55,626 nucleotides of DNA from Alphaproteobacteria bacterium (lineage in GTDB: Bacteria; Pseudomonadota; Alphaproteobacteria; Rhizobiales; Xanthobacteraceae): assembly GCA_005884765.1 (NCBI GenBank), contig VAZV01000195.1, forward strand, positions 1 to 55,626, given 5' to 3'. Position 1 is the first letter of the stretch, and each line of letters begins with the position of its first letter. Below, one piece after another: positions 41,907-50,139 of this stretch. A model generated the notes under the pieces. That model ran no database searches and had not been told where the DNA came from. It saw only the letters and a list, made by a program, of their open reading frames with translations. The translations under genes were made by a program, and so were the position numbers.

Positions 41907-42341
41907 CTAGCTTGACCCAACTCTGCGCAGGCGGCGCCTCAATACCCACACCAATACGGCGACCACTAGCCAGCTGATCGCGGCTGCGCAAAGCGACCCG
42001 GCGGCGAACGCCGGCGCAAGCCACCACACGCACGCGCCGAAGACGCCAAGCGCGATGCTGCCCCATCCGGCCCCAGCGGCATCCAGCGCAGCCGCTTGCT
42101 GGCCTCTGCGCGCGCCTTGCAGGCACTTTGCTTCCTTGCGCATACGCTCATGCTTTTCAATCAAGGTGGCGCTTGCGCAGAAAATTGCCGGGAATGCCAG
42201 GAACAAGCCTGCGGTCGCCGGATCATAGCGTTGGGCAACGGCACCGGTGAGAGCGGTGGTCAGCCCGCCAAGTCCGAGGCGGACGGCATGCTCGTACCAC
42301 CTGCTTTGCTTGAATGCCGACCAGTTGAAGCGAACAACCAT
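41907..42341 (-). CDS. Membrane protein, second gene of a DUF3147-like pair
   Basis: This 144-residue protein has three or four membrane segments (GLGGLTTALTGAVAQRYD, PATAGLFLAFPAIFCASATL, GSIALGVFGACVWWLAPAFA, ISWLVVAVLVWVLRR) with a basic C-terminus. The motif YDPATAGLFLAFPAIFCASA parallels FAGLFGAAPSVALATL in the upstream gene, so the two are probably distant homologues. Its ATG immediately follows the TAG of that gene (TAGATG), which implies translational coupling and perhaps a heteromeric membrane complex. The function is unknown. Confidence 0.75.
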   Translation of the reverse strand: MVVRFNWSAFKQSRWYEHAVRLGLGGLTTALTGAVAQRYDPATAGLFLAFPAIFCASATLIEKHERMRKEAKCLQGARRGQQAAALDAAGAGWGSIALGVFGACVWWLAPAFAAGSLCAAAISWLVVAVLVWVLRRRLRRVGSS

Positions 42342-42683
42342 CTAGCTATCCAACAACAGGTAGCGAAGACCAAAGGCGACGGCGAACCACGCAATTACCG
42401 CCACCGAGGTCGCCGTGAGCGCCGTCGCCCGAAACCGGATCAATAATTGACAGACCAGGAAGCTGTAGGCGGCAAGTGCCGCCGAACCGATAATCATCGA
42501 CCGGCCTTCCAGCGCGGCGTATTGGCCCCCTTCTTTCAAGAGGGTGAGGCTGAGCGTTGCCAAGGCAACCGACGGCGCTGCGCCAAACAGACCGGCGAAG
42601 CTTTTCGGACGCAGCAGGTCACCAAGCAAAGCGAAGGCTGAAACAACAACCCCACCTATTAAAAAACGAATGGTGTACTCCAA
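42342..42683 (-). CDS. DUF3147-like membrane protein
   Basis: This 113-residue protein begins at TTG 42683, chosen because AAAGGAGCGGG stands just before it and it gives the family N-terminus (M)EYTIRFLIGGVVVSAFALLG. An ATG at 42707 is upstream of that ribosome site. Four membrane segments are seen, with the signature PKSFAGLFGAAPSVALATL. I match it to DUF3147 (GlpM/YdgC-like) from memory. An EcfG-type promoter candidate with a 17-bp spacer lies upstream. Confidence 0.75.
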   Translation of the reverse strand: MEYTIRFLIGGVVVSAFALLGDLLRPKSFAGLFGAAPSVALATLSLTLLKEGGQYAALEGRSMIIGSAALAAYSFLVCQLLIRFRATALTATSVAVIAWFAVAFGLRYLLLDS

Positions 42684-42706
42684 ACCCGCTCCTTTCCTAC
42701 TCTCCA

Positions 42707-42732
42707 AACATCCTTGGGGGTCACGCGGTTCC
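42707..42732 (-). promoter_or_regulatory. EcfG/RpoE2-type promoter candidate upstream of the DUF3147 pair
   Basis: Minus strand: GGAAC at 42732-42728, a 17-bp spacer, then TGTT at 42710-42707. This differs from GGAAC-N17-CGTT by one base and is 23 bp before the TTG start. Confidence 0.5.
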
Positions 42733-43126
42733 TTCAGCCGGCCGCCATGGCTCCCATCGTAGCGGTGGCGGCGTCAGTAGGAACTCGCGCTAGCCGCGAT
42801 ACGTTCATTGGCGCTGGGAAAGAGAACGCCGGAGCAAATAAGCGATGACAAAGAGGAGACGCTTTCCAAAGGGACGCCAGCTATTCCAGCGAAATCCGAC
42901 ATTTGATCGGTCGCGCCGGTTTGACGATGGGGTCACGGAGGATGTTTTGGATGACTGGATGGCAGCCTGCTCGTGCACAGAGATACAGGGATCCAGTTAG
43001 CCGGCCCTCCCGAAACTGAACGAGGGCGGCGAACAGCTCTGCGGGAACGTACCCGTGCTGGACCGGTTGCCGGTCCTTGCGCGCATGAAGCAGGCGAGCC
43101 AAATGCCGTCGTCGACCTGCTGACGC

Positions 43127-44365
43127 TTACGGCGCAGCCGCCGGTTGGGCATAGCTCGGGGGTTTCTGCACGATCGGCGCCGCGGCGGCGAGGATTTCCT
43201 GGCGGTCGCGTGAGGTCGGCGGGTAGATGCGTTGGCGGTTGATCGTCTCTTTGGTGCGCTTGGCGACGGCACCCCGCGCGACAACACGGCGGTCCCATCC
43301 CTCGGTGTAGACGGCGCCCCAGGGGCCAAGGTCCAGAATGGTGGTGTACCAGTCGATATTCAGCGCCAGCATTGGCTCGCCGAGCAAGTCGCAGACCACG
43401 TTGTGGCCGGCAAACCGACCCATCGGCCGACCGTGCTGGCAGGACATGACGCAAGAATGCGCGCCATCGATCGCAAACCACGCTGCGTCTCCTGCGGCAA
43501 ATTCCGCGCTCAACCCCTCGATCTTCAGGCTAGGCTTGACCGCCAGGCGCCCGGATCGATCGCGGGCCACCGGAAAATTTGCAGTCAGCGGACTGGCTGC
43601 CATGCCGGCGCACCAAACGACCGTGCTGGCGTCGATGCGCTCACCGCCAGTCAAAGTCGCGCCGCCGGCATCGATTGCGGCAACCTCGACCGCGGCACGG
43701 GTCTCGACATGCAATGCCGTCAGTGCCTCCGCGATGACCGAGCACGCGCCCTCGCCCATATCGGACCCAATTCTCTGGGCGCGGTCGGCCAGAATGACGC
43801 GAGGCCGCGCTTGCGGGTGATCTGCCATCACGGCGGCTAGCCGGCCCGGCATTTCCGCCGCGACTTCGATCCCGGTCAGTCCGGCGCCGATGACAAGCAC
43901 TGTCGCCTGCCCTGACGAGCGCGGTTCGCGGGCGAGTCCGGCGAGATGCGCGCGAAGACGCATTGCCGCCTCATAGGTGTCGACGTCGAATGCATGCTCC
44001 CGCAATCCCGGGATCGGCGGCCGGACCAATCGGCTGCCGAGGCAGAAGACCATGCGATCGTAGGCAAGCTGGGTTGGCCCGCCCGCCGCGATGCAGGTAA
44101 TGGTCCGATCGGAGACGGAGAGGTCGACGATGTCAGCCACCACCAATCGCACGCCGATCGGGCCGAGCACATCGGCCAGCGGCACGCGAACGCCACTCAA
44201 ATCGGCCTCGTAGTTGCGCACCCGGACGGAATGCCACGGCGTGGCATTCACAACCACTACCTCCATCTGGTCGGCGCCGATCCCGCGTTCGTCGAGCGCC
44301 CGTGCGGCCCCGATCGCGGACCAAAGACCGGCGAAGCCAGCCCCGAGAACTACAATGCGCTGCAT
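43127..44365 (-). CDS. ndh: Type II NADH dehydrogenase / FAD-dependent oxidoreductase
   Basis: A 412-residue FAD protein with two Rossmann motifs: VVLGAGFAGLWSA at the start for FAD and VLVIGAGLTGIEVAAEMPG for NADH. The motif FAAGDAAWF near residue 290 matches the ATG/GD FAD-binding block. NDH-2 enzymes pass electrons from NADH to quinone without pumping protons. The C-terminal region, with LNIDWYTTILDLGPWGAVYTEGWD and a basic stretch, could contact the membrane. It stands alone on the minus strand. Relatives also include sulfide:quinone-type enzymes, but the redox cysteines of SQR are not evident. Confidence 0.88.
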   Translation of the reverse strand: MQRIVVLGAGFAGLWSAIGAARALDERGIGADQMEVVVVNATPWHSVRVRNYEADLSGVRVPLADVLGPIGVRLVVADIVDLSVSDRTITCIAAGGPTQLAYDRMVFCLGSRLVRPPIPGLREHAFDVDTYEAAMRLRAHLAGLAREPRSSGQATVLVIGAGLTGIEVAAEMPGRLAAVMADHPQARPRVILADRAQRIGSDMGEGACSVIAEALTALHVETRAAVEVAAIDAGGATLTGGERIDASTVVWCAGMAASPLTANFPVARDRSGRLAVKPSLKIEGLSAEFAAGDAAWFAIDGAHSCVMSCQHGRPMGRFAGHNVVCDLLGEPMLALNIDWYTTILDLGPWGAVYTEGWDRRVVARGAVAKRTKETINRQRIYPPTSRDRQEILAAAAPIVQKPPSYAQPAAAP

Positions 44366-44932
44366 ATCGCTCTCCCGGCGTGCGCGATCTTCACAAAATT
44401 GTACGGATGTCGAGCTGCATAGTCGGGCCTCCGCTTAATCTGCCAGAACAAAAATGACTGCAGCCGCACGCAAAGTCATCGTTGGATGTATCACATCCGT
44501 AGAAATCCGTGGGATGGGTCATGTCCGTAGAAAACACTGTACGTGCGCGAAAGAGAATACTATATGCGTCTCCCCGCAAACGACTGAAATCAAGCGGCCA
44601 TTGCAGAGGTCGGCTTCGCGTTTCAGCCCAACGAAGCCACAGCCATAGTTCCTGCGCTCCGGCGAGAGGCCACGATCTTCGATGTTCGAGATAAGCTGCT
44701 CCATCGCCGCGGCCGGCCCCGCGGCGCGATCGGTCTGTGACCTCCACGCGACGAACAGGGCCGTCGTTGCTCCCCATGCATTCGGATCCCGGGTGCCGGC
44801 TTCGTCCATGCCGCCATGAGCAGTGCGTAATCGAACGCTGCTGTGGGAAACACACACTTCGGTCAGTGTGTCTGCATTATCCGACTCAGCGAAAGATGAT
44901 GCTGCTACGGGGAATTGAGTGGTTGTGGGGTT
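44366..44932. other. Gap upstream of NDH-2 with two operator-like boxes
   Basis: No gene is well supported. Two similar boxes lie 28 bp apart: GGATGT-ATC-ACATCC (44484-44498, perfect inverted repeat) and GGATGGGTCATGTCC (44512-44526, partly symmetric). Both are followed by GTAGAAA. They sit about 120-160 bp upstream of the NDH-2 start and could bind a regulator of that gene. Longer minus-strand frames between 44519 and 44857 have no ribosome site or family match. Confidence 0.45.
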
Positions 44933-45100
44933 ATGGAAATGAGTCGGCTTTCTTTAGCTTTTCTGATCGTGACGAGCTTGGCGCTCACCGCATATTTTGG
45001 CTCGGTTGCCTGGCGGCTGTCGGATGATAGCGACAACGATATAACGAATCAGATTTCGGCAGGACAAAGCAACGGTTGGAGATCGCCGCGGGCAAGGTGA
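44933..45100 (+). CDS. Small single-pass membrane protein
   Basis: This 55-residue frame has a membrane helix (LSLAFLIVTSLALTAYFGSV) and a polar tail (SDDSDNDITNQISAGQSNGW). ATG 44933 or 44939 may be used; the ribosome site is weak (GTGGGG). It could be one more of the accessory microproteins in this stretch. Unknown function. Confidence 0.5.
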   Translation: MEMSRLSLAFLIVTSLALTAYFGSVAWRLSDDSDNDITNQISAGQSNGWRSPRAR

Positions 45101-45144
45101 GCCGCGGTGCGCCAATTGCCGGTTCAAGACTACCGGAGACGCTG

Positions 45145-45357
45145 CTATGGCGGCCGGTCGGCCTTGCCCAACCGTTTGCCGAGGAAATCGATCGCCATCA
45201 GCATCGCCAGGACGATGGCGGCAATGACCGCCGTGTTGCGGATTTGCGCGCGTGAAAGCCCAAAGTCGACATCGGCGACGTAGTCGAGCATGACGGCCAC
45301 ATAGCCCGCGACGAAGAGCGCGGTCGCCATGGTTACGAAGTCGATCCTGTGCTTCAT
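45145..45357 (-). CDS. Small two-helix membrane protein
   Basis: This 70-residue protein has two membrane segments (FVTMATALFVAGYVAVML and TAVIAAIVLAMLMAIDFLG) separated by an acidic loop (DYVADVDFGLSRAQIRN) and a basic end (KRLGKADRPP). No strong ribosome site is visible. I do not recognise a family. Confidence 0.6.
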   Translation of the reverse strand: MKHRIDFVTMATALFVAGYVAVMLDYVADVDFGLSRAQIRNTAVIAAIVLAMLMAIDFLGKRLGKADRPP

Positions 45358-45590
45358 CTGGCGCTACCCGTATTTGTACGGGCTTCGGTATAGCCGGGGA
45401 GGCCTATCAACGAGTGTGATCCGGTTCACAATCAGCGTGCGGAGCGCGCCGCCATCCCCGCTGGGTCGATCACGAAACCCACAGCTTATTGTGGCCTGAG
45501 CGCGCCGTAACAGCGCAGCGCTATTGCACGCGTCGGGCAGCTAGGAAACACTTTGCATGGGGTGCAGTGTGTGTTCGCTGGGGGCGTGAC

Positions 45591-45836
45591 ATGCGTGAAC
45601 AGGACGCGGGATTCGACTATGATCGCTATCGGCAATTGCTCGCCGACGCGGTCGACGAAAACAAGCGGCTGGCATTGATCGCTCTTCTGATCGAGGAACG
45701 GGCCAAAGATCGCCTGGCGGCCCTGCGCGCTTCCGACCGCGCATCGATGACGGCAACCACAATCGCCAAAGTCCTGGGTACGCCAGTCTTAGTACACCAG
45801 TCTTCGCCACCTCAGTTTCGGGTACGCCAGCCTTGA
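45591..45836 (+). CDS. Small hypothetical helical protein
   Basis: This 81-residue protein begins with a strongly helical, charged region (FDYDRYRQLLADAVDENKRL, ALIALLIEERAKDRLAALR), the kind of sequence seen in small cytoplasmic regulators or coiled coils. I start at ATG 45591 by composition; the in-frame region upstream is not protein-like. The last 15 or so residues fall within a tandem repeat (45779 onward), so the repeat sets the C-terminus. Unknown function. Confidence 0.5.
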   Translation: MREQDAGFDYDRYRQLLADAVDENKRLALIALLIEERAKDRLAALRASDRASMTATTIAKVLGTPVLVHQSSPPQFRVRQP

Positions 45837-45890
45837 GTGCGCCAGGCTTGAGTGTGCCAGGCTTGGGTACGCGAGCCTTGGGCGTCTCGC
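45779..45890. repeat. 15-bp tandem repeat
   Basis: About seven imperfect copies of a 15-bp unit of the form GTACGCCAGCCTTGA / GTGCGCCAGGCTTGA / GTGTGCCAGGCTTGG. They cover the end of the small gene and 50 bp beyond. The unit resembles the 14-bp repeat at 50551-50640. Confidence 0.75.
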
Positions 45891-46050
45891 GGCGCTGATT
45901 TCGGCCCCGTTCAGCCGCCCCGAAGCTCTTCCCGAAATGACACGCATATTGCCCTTTAATTAACGATGACTGGCAATCGCCCATAAATATATCAGGCGTA
46001 CACCTCCGGGGGCCTGAACGGACTTCAGCGCTAACAACGGGGGTATTATT

Positions 46051-46197
46051 ATGAGTGTAATTTCGGTCGTTTCGGTTTCCGAGATTGCGGCTGATGATCA
46101 GTCTTTCAAGACCATCGCGCTGTTCTCTTGCGTCGGCCTGGTTGTGTCATTGTGCTTGATGGTCGCCGGCATCGACCTCGGCGCCGCCTGGGTCTGA
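46051..46197 (+). CDS. Small single-pass membrane protein (48 aa)
   Basis: The product starts MSVISVVSVSEIAADDQSFK and continues with a membrane helix (TIALFSCVGLVVSLCLMVAG) and a short end (IDLGAAWV). GGGGGT lies 8 bases before the ATG. A strong rho-independent terminator follows 25 bp after the stop, which supports a real transcript. Unknown function. Confidence 0.65.
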   Translation: MSVISVVSVSEIAADDQSFKTIALFSCVGLVVSLCLMVAGIDLGAAWV

Positions 46198-46221
46198 GAA
46201 ACCCCAGGTCTGGTTTCTTCC

Positions 46222-46257
46222 AAAGCCGGCTGGCCTTTAAAAAGCAGCCGGCTTTTT
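46222..46257 (+). terminator. Rho-independent terminator of the 48-aa protein gene
   Basis: A 10-bp perfect stem (AAAGCCGGCT / AGCCGGCTTT), a 14-base loop, then further T residues. Confidence 0.85.
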
Positions 46258-46351
46258 CTTTGGCGTCACCCGCGACATTGTGAGGCTATGGGTTTCAAGC
46301 CAGCTACGGCTTATATTCACCGCGTATCGAAGCCCGAATTGGAGCGCGCCG

Positions 46352-47002
46352 TTGACCGTCATCCGCCGGATCTTTGTGGCCGTGGTGGCTCTCGGTCTGC
46401 TCTCTGCTTTGTCGTGCGCTGCATCAATCGATCGCGCAATGGCACAAAGCGCGGACGCGGCGTTGGCAGCGCAGCCGGTATCCCTGCCCGACATGGCGAT
46501 CGGGCCCGCCAACGCGCCAGTGACAATCGTCGAATTCTCCTCCCTCACCTGCCCGCACTGCGCCGCATTCGAGCAAAACGTGTTCCCGATGCTGCGGTCA
46601 GCCTATATCGACACCGGCAAGGTGCGGTTCGTGTCTCGGGAATTCCCGCTCGACATCAAGGCCGCGTCGGGATCAATGCTGGCGCGCTGCGCCGCCGATG
46701 GCGATGCGGCGAAATATTTCGAGGCCGTCGACATGCTGTTCAAACGCCAGGAAGACCTCTTGGAGAATACGCTGGAAACCATGAACGACATCGGCAAGCA
46801 TTTTGGAATGAGCGAAGCGGCGGTCGCCGCTTGCGTGAAAGACCAGGCGCTGCTCGACAAGCTCTCAGCCGATCAAAAATTCGCGTTCGAACGATTGAAG
46901 GTCGATGCGACGCCCTACTTCTTCGTCAATGGCGCGAGGTTGAGAGGGTCGCTGTCGTTTGAGGAGCTGGAAGCAAAGATCAAGCCGCTGCTCAAGCGCT
47001 GA
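46352..47002 (+). CDS. DsbA-family thiol:disulfide oxidoreductase
   Basis: A periplasmic thioredoxin-fold protein of 216 residues from TTG 46352, chosen because GGAGCG lies 7 bases upstream and a signal peptide follows directly (FVAVVALGLLSALSCAASI). The frame is open to 46280, but that part is antisense-like. The active site CPHC is at residues 67-70 (SSLTCPHCAAFEQNVFPML). A helical insert and the cis-Pro motif (VDATPYFFVNG) complete the fold. It resembles the BdbD/ScsC-like single-domain group used for oxidative folding or isomerisation in alphaproteobacteria. No DsbB partner is adjacent. Confidence 0.9.
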   Translation: MTVIRRIFVAVVALGLLSALSCAASIDRAMAQSADAALAAQPVSLPDMAIGPANAPVTIVEFSSLTCPHCAAFEQNVFPMLRSAYIDTGKVRFVSREFPLDIKAASGSMLARCAADGDAAKYFEAVDMLFKRQEDLLENTLETMNDIGKHFGMSEAAVAACVKDQALLDKLSADQKFAFERLKVDATPYFFVNGARLRGSLSFEELEAKIKPLLKR

Positions 47003-47022
47003 GACCTGCCCATCCCACAAGT

Positions 47023-47271
47023 TCACGTCACGTCGACGAAGGTGAGGCCGATCCGGTTCTTCTGGATCCATGCGATCCTGCACGAATAGACCGAGCCGTC
47101 GTTGGCCATCACCAGACGAAAATGCTGGGGAACGAAGGCAGGGTTTTCGACGTCGATGGCTGCGCCCTCGGGAGAAACGTTGCGCACCATGCAGCTCATC
47201 ACCGAGCCGCCTGACGACACGTAACCGGGCTGGTTGACCTCGGTCCGCTGATGCTTGCGTCTTTCTTCCAT
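47023..47271 (-). CDS. PilZ-domain protein
   Basis: An 82-residue single PilZ domain. The RxxxR-type motif is in EERRKHQRTEV and the D/NxSxxG motif in VRNVSPEGAAIDV, the two parts that bind cyclic di-GMP. Such stand-alone PilZ proteins are numerous in Bradyrhizobium and may link the second messenger to motility or exopolysaccharide. It lies convergent to the dsbA-like gene, 20 bp away, and divergent from the MFS gene. Confidence 0.9.
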   Translation of the reverse strand: MEERRKHQRTEVNQPGYVSSGGSVMSCMVRNVSPEGAAIDVENPAFVPQHFRLVMANDGSVYSCRIAWIQKNRIGLTFVDVT

Positions 47272-47501
47272 GGCATTCTGCCTTGATGATAGCGGGGCGA
47301 GACTAGCTGCAAACCCTTAAATAAATCGCACCCCTTCGCGTTCCCGGGCAATTTCCACCCGCGCGAACCTCGATTGAGGCGCACCAGCCCCGCGTCACCT
47401 GGGCTTGCCGTTCGTTGCACCGGCGGGGTAGCTTTCCCGCTCAGGCGGTGCGATGGCGCGACGCTCGCCCAAAAAACGAACATGCGCCAAGGGGAAACGC
47501 C

Positions 47502-48905
47502 ATGTTCGAGATGCTCGATCGCCGGACTTCCTTGACTGGCAACCAGATCAGGATCCTCACTGCCGCCATTATCGGCGATGCGCTCGAATTCTTCGATTAC
47601 TTCCTGATCGGCTTCGTGCTCGCCTTCCTGATCGGGCCGTGGAAGCTCACCTTCGGTCAGTCCGCCATCGTGCTCATGAGTTCGGGCATCGGCGCCATCA
47701 TCGGTGCCTACGCATGGGGCTGGCTTGCGGACCGGATCGGCCGCCGCGTCGTCTTCATCGGCACCGTGCTCAACTTCTCGATCGCGACCGGCCTGCTCTA
47801 TTTCACCCCGGACAACGGCTGGGTCTATCTGGCGATCATGCGCTTCTTTGTCGGCACCGGCGTCGGCGGCCTCTATTGCGTGGACTTGCCGCTGGTGCAG
47901 GAGTTCATGCCCTCTTCCAAGCGCGGCTGGGTCGGCGGTCTCGTGACCTGTGTCATTCCACTGGGTGTGGGGCTCGGGGCCGTCATGGGTGCCTTGGTAG
48001 GCTCCGGCGAATGGCGTTTGTTATTTGCGGTCGGCGTGCTGCCCGCGCTGCTGGTTCTACTGGTGCGTATGTGGGTTCCGGAATCGCCACGCTGGCTGTG
48101 TCGCCAGGGCCGCTACGAGGAAGCCCGCAAGTCGTTGGCTTGGGCCTTGCAAATGGAACCGTCGTCATTGCCGATGCCGACGGCGGCCGATGCCGGTCCC
48201 ATTATCAGGAGCAATTGGCTCGACCTCTTCAAGTATCCGCGCAGCTTGATCGTCTCGTGGCTCGGCAATGCCGGTGCACAGACCGGGGTCTACGGCATCA
48301 CCTTGTGGGCGCCGTCACTGTTCGTTCTGCTGTTGAAGGTGACGCCCCAGGAAGCGGCCAAGATGATGATCCTGCTCAGCGCGTTCGGCTTCGTCGGCCG
48401 CCTGTCCTTCGCGTTCTTCTCCGAATTGATCGGCCGGCGCAAAGCGGGCGGGCTGCTTGGCTTCGGCGCCGGCGTCCTGACCATCGTGGCCGGCTACAAT
48501 TACGACGTCATGTGGATGGGCGTCTCGGCGTTCTGGCTGATCTTGGCGGTCGCGTTCTTCTTCGCCGATGGCGGCTTTGCCATCGTGGGGCCTTATGCCG
48601 CCGAAGTCTGGCCTTCGCACCTTCGCACCTCCGGCATGGGCTCGGCCTATGGCTTCGGCGGCATCGGCAAGATCATCGGCCCGGTCGGCCTTGCGCTGAT
48701 CGTCGGGTCCAACAACTACCTCAAGCCCGACGTACCGTTGCCGGAGATCCCGTTGGCGTTCGTCTATCTCGGCTGCTGGTTCCTGATGGCAGGTTTCGTC
48801 TATTATGTCTTCGGGCTGGAAACCAGAGGCAAGTCCATCGAGGAGATCGACAGGGAATTGGCCATTACCGCGGATTTGGCGACGGCCAGGGTTCGGCAGG
48901 CCTGA
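47502..48905 (+). CDS. MFS transporter, metabolite:H+ symporter type
   Basis: A 467-residue permease with 12 membrane segments. The first helix holds GDALEFFDYFLIGFVLAFL, and the loop after helix 2 has the MFS signature GWLADRIGRR. PESPRWLCRQGRYEEARKSL follows helix 6, typical of the sugar/aromatic-acid porter group. ATG 47502 is preceded by AAGGGGAAACG. It is followed after 3 bp by a flavin-dependent monooxygenase and then a VOC protein, which suggests it imports an aromatic or related compound for oxidation by them. Confidence 0.9.
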   Translation: MFEMLDRRTSLTGNQIRILTAAIIGDALEFFDYFLIGFVLAFLIGPWKLTFGQSAIVLMSSGIGAIIGAYAWGWLADRIGRRVVFIGTVLNFSIATGLLYFTPDNGWVYLAIMRFFVGTGVGGLYCVDLPLVQEFMPSSKRGWVGGLVTCVIPLGVGLGAVMGALVGSGEWRLLFAVGVLPALLVLLVRMWVPESPRWLCRQGRYEEARKSLAWALQMEPSSLPMPTAADAGPIIRSNWLDLFKYPRSLIVSWLGNAGAQTGVYGITLWAPSLFVLLLKVTPQEAAKMMILLSAFGFVGRLSFAFFSELIGRRKAGGLLGFGAGVLTIVAGYNYDVMWMGVSAFWLILAVAFFFADGGFAIVGPYAAEVWPSHLRTSGMGSAYGFGGIGKIIGPVGLALIVGSNNYLKPDVPLPEIPLAFVYLGCWFLMAGFVYYVFGLETRGKSIEEIDRELAITADLATARVRQA

Positions 48906-48908
48906 CCC

Positions 48909-50108
48909 GTGGCGACGCTGGTAGCGAATTCCGCTGATCTTGCCGGCGACCGGAGCGTGATCGCGCGCGCCGCCGAGATCGCCTCCGCGGTTGCGGCGGC
49001 CTCCGACGAGATAGAGAGCAGCCGGCGGCTGCCGGCGGCCTTGCTCGACCAGTTGCATGAGGCGAAACTGTTCCGCCTCCTGCTGCCGCGCTCTTCGAAC
49101 GGGATCGAGACCGATCCCGTCACCTTCTTCCATGTGATCGAGACCATCGCGCGCGCCGACGCTTCGACCGCCTGGTGTCTCAGCCAGGCCGGCGGTTGCG
49201 CGATGTCGGCCGCCTATCTCGACCTGCCGGTAGCGCACGCGATCTTCGGCAGCGATCCGCGCGCGGTGCTTGCCTGGGGTCCCGGCCCCAGGGTCAAGGC
49301 GATCGAATGCGATGGAGGTTATAGGGTAACGGGGGTATGGGCGTTTGCCTCGGGCGGCCGTCACGCTACCTGGCTTGGTGCGCATTGTCCGATCTTCAAC
49401 GCCGATGGCTCGCCGCGGTTAGAGGCCAACGGCGTTCAGGAGGAACGCACCATGCTGGTGCGCACCGAGGACGTCGAATGGACCGACATCTGGAACACGG
49501 TTGGTCTGCGCGGCACCGCCAGCGACCAATTCGCGCTGAACGATTTCTTCGTGCGAGCCGACCATTCGATTACGCGCGAGTTCGATCGAGAATGCCGCGA
49601 GAGCGGCCCGCTCTATCGCATGGGCTCCGGCACCTGCTACCAGGTCGGCTTCGCCGGAGTCGCCTGCGGCATCGCGCGCGGCGCGCTCGACTGCTTTGTC
49701 GACGTGGCGCGCAACAAGGTGCCGCGCGGCGACAAGCGCCCGCTGCGCGACAATGCCGTGGTGCAGTCCGGCCTTGCCCAGTCCGAGGTCAATCTGCGCG
49801 CCGCGCGCGGCTTCGTGTTGCAGTCGATGGCCGAGATCTGGAAGCATCTCTGCGGTGGAGCCTCGATCACGGTCGAGCAACGCATCACCGTCCGCATGGC
49901 TGCGACGAACGCCATCCACAAGGCGCGTGAGGCAGTCGACTTCGCCTATAACGCGGCCGGCGCCACCGCGATTTTCGAGAACCATCCCCTCGAGCGTCGC
50001 TTCCGCGACATTCATACCGTGACCCAACAATTGCAGGGCCGGTCCAGCCATTTCGAAACTGTCGGCGCCTGGATGATGGGTGCCGAGGCCGATCTCACCT
50101 GGGTCTAA
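48909..50108 (+). CDS. Acyl-CoA dehydrogenase-fold flavin monooxygenase (HpaH/DszC-like)
   Basis: A 399-residue protein with the acyl-CoA dehydrogenase fold of two-component (group D) flavin monooxygenases. Supporting parts are LPAALLDQLHEAKLFRLLLP, FFHVIETIARADASTAWCLS, GGYRVTGVWAFASGGRHATW, TVGLRGTASDQFALNDFFV and the C-terminal AFDFAY-type segment AREAVDFAYNAAGATAIFE with RRFRDIHTVTQQLQGR. It would need reduced flavin from a separate reductase, which is not in the window. It starts at GTG 48909, 3 bp after the MFS stop, so translation is likely coupled. The VOC gene follows by 31 bp. Confidence 0.88.
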   Translation: MATLVANSADLAGDRSVIARAAEIASAVAAASDEIESSRRLPAALLDQLHEAKLFRLLLPRSSNGIETDPVTFFHVIETIARADASTAWCLSQAGGCAMSAAYLDLPVAHAIFGSDPRAVLAWGPGPRVKAIECDGGYRVTGVWAFASGGRHATWLGAHCPIFNADGSPRLEANGVQEERTMLVRTEDVEWTDIWNTVGLRGTASDQFALNDFFVRADHSITREFDRECRESGPLYRMGSGTCYQVGFAGVACGIARGALDCFVDVARNKVPRGDKRPLRDNAVVQSGLAQSEVNLRAARGFVLQSMAEIWKHLCGGASITVEQRITVRMAATNAIHKAREAVDFAYNAAGATAIFENHPLERRFRDIHTVTQQLQGRSSHFETVGAWMMGAEADLTWV

Positions 50109-50139
50109 TCAAACCTGGGTCTATTCAAGGAGAAGAACA

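Noticed and set aside
42881..43102. 73-codon minus-strand frame after the NDH-2 gene
   Set aside because: It follows NDH-2 by 24 bp in the same direction, but has no ribosome site or family features.
44519..44857. 112-codon minus-strand frame upstream of NDH-2
   Set aside because: No ribosome site, many Cys and Trp residues out of character with neighbours, and overlapping frames of similar length on the same strand.
45779..45890. CRISPR array
   Set aside because: The 15-bp units are directly adjacent without spacers, so it is a minisatellite.
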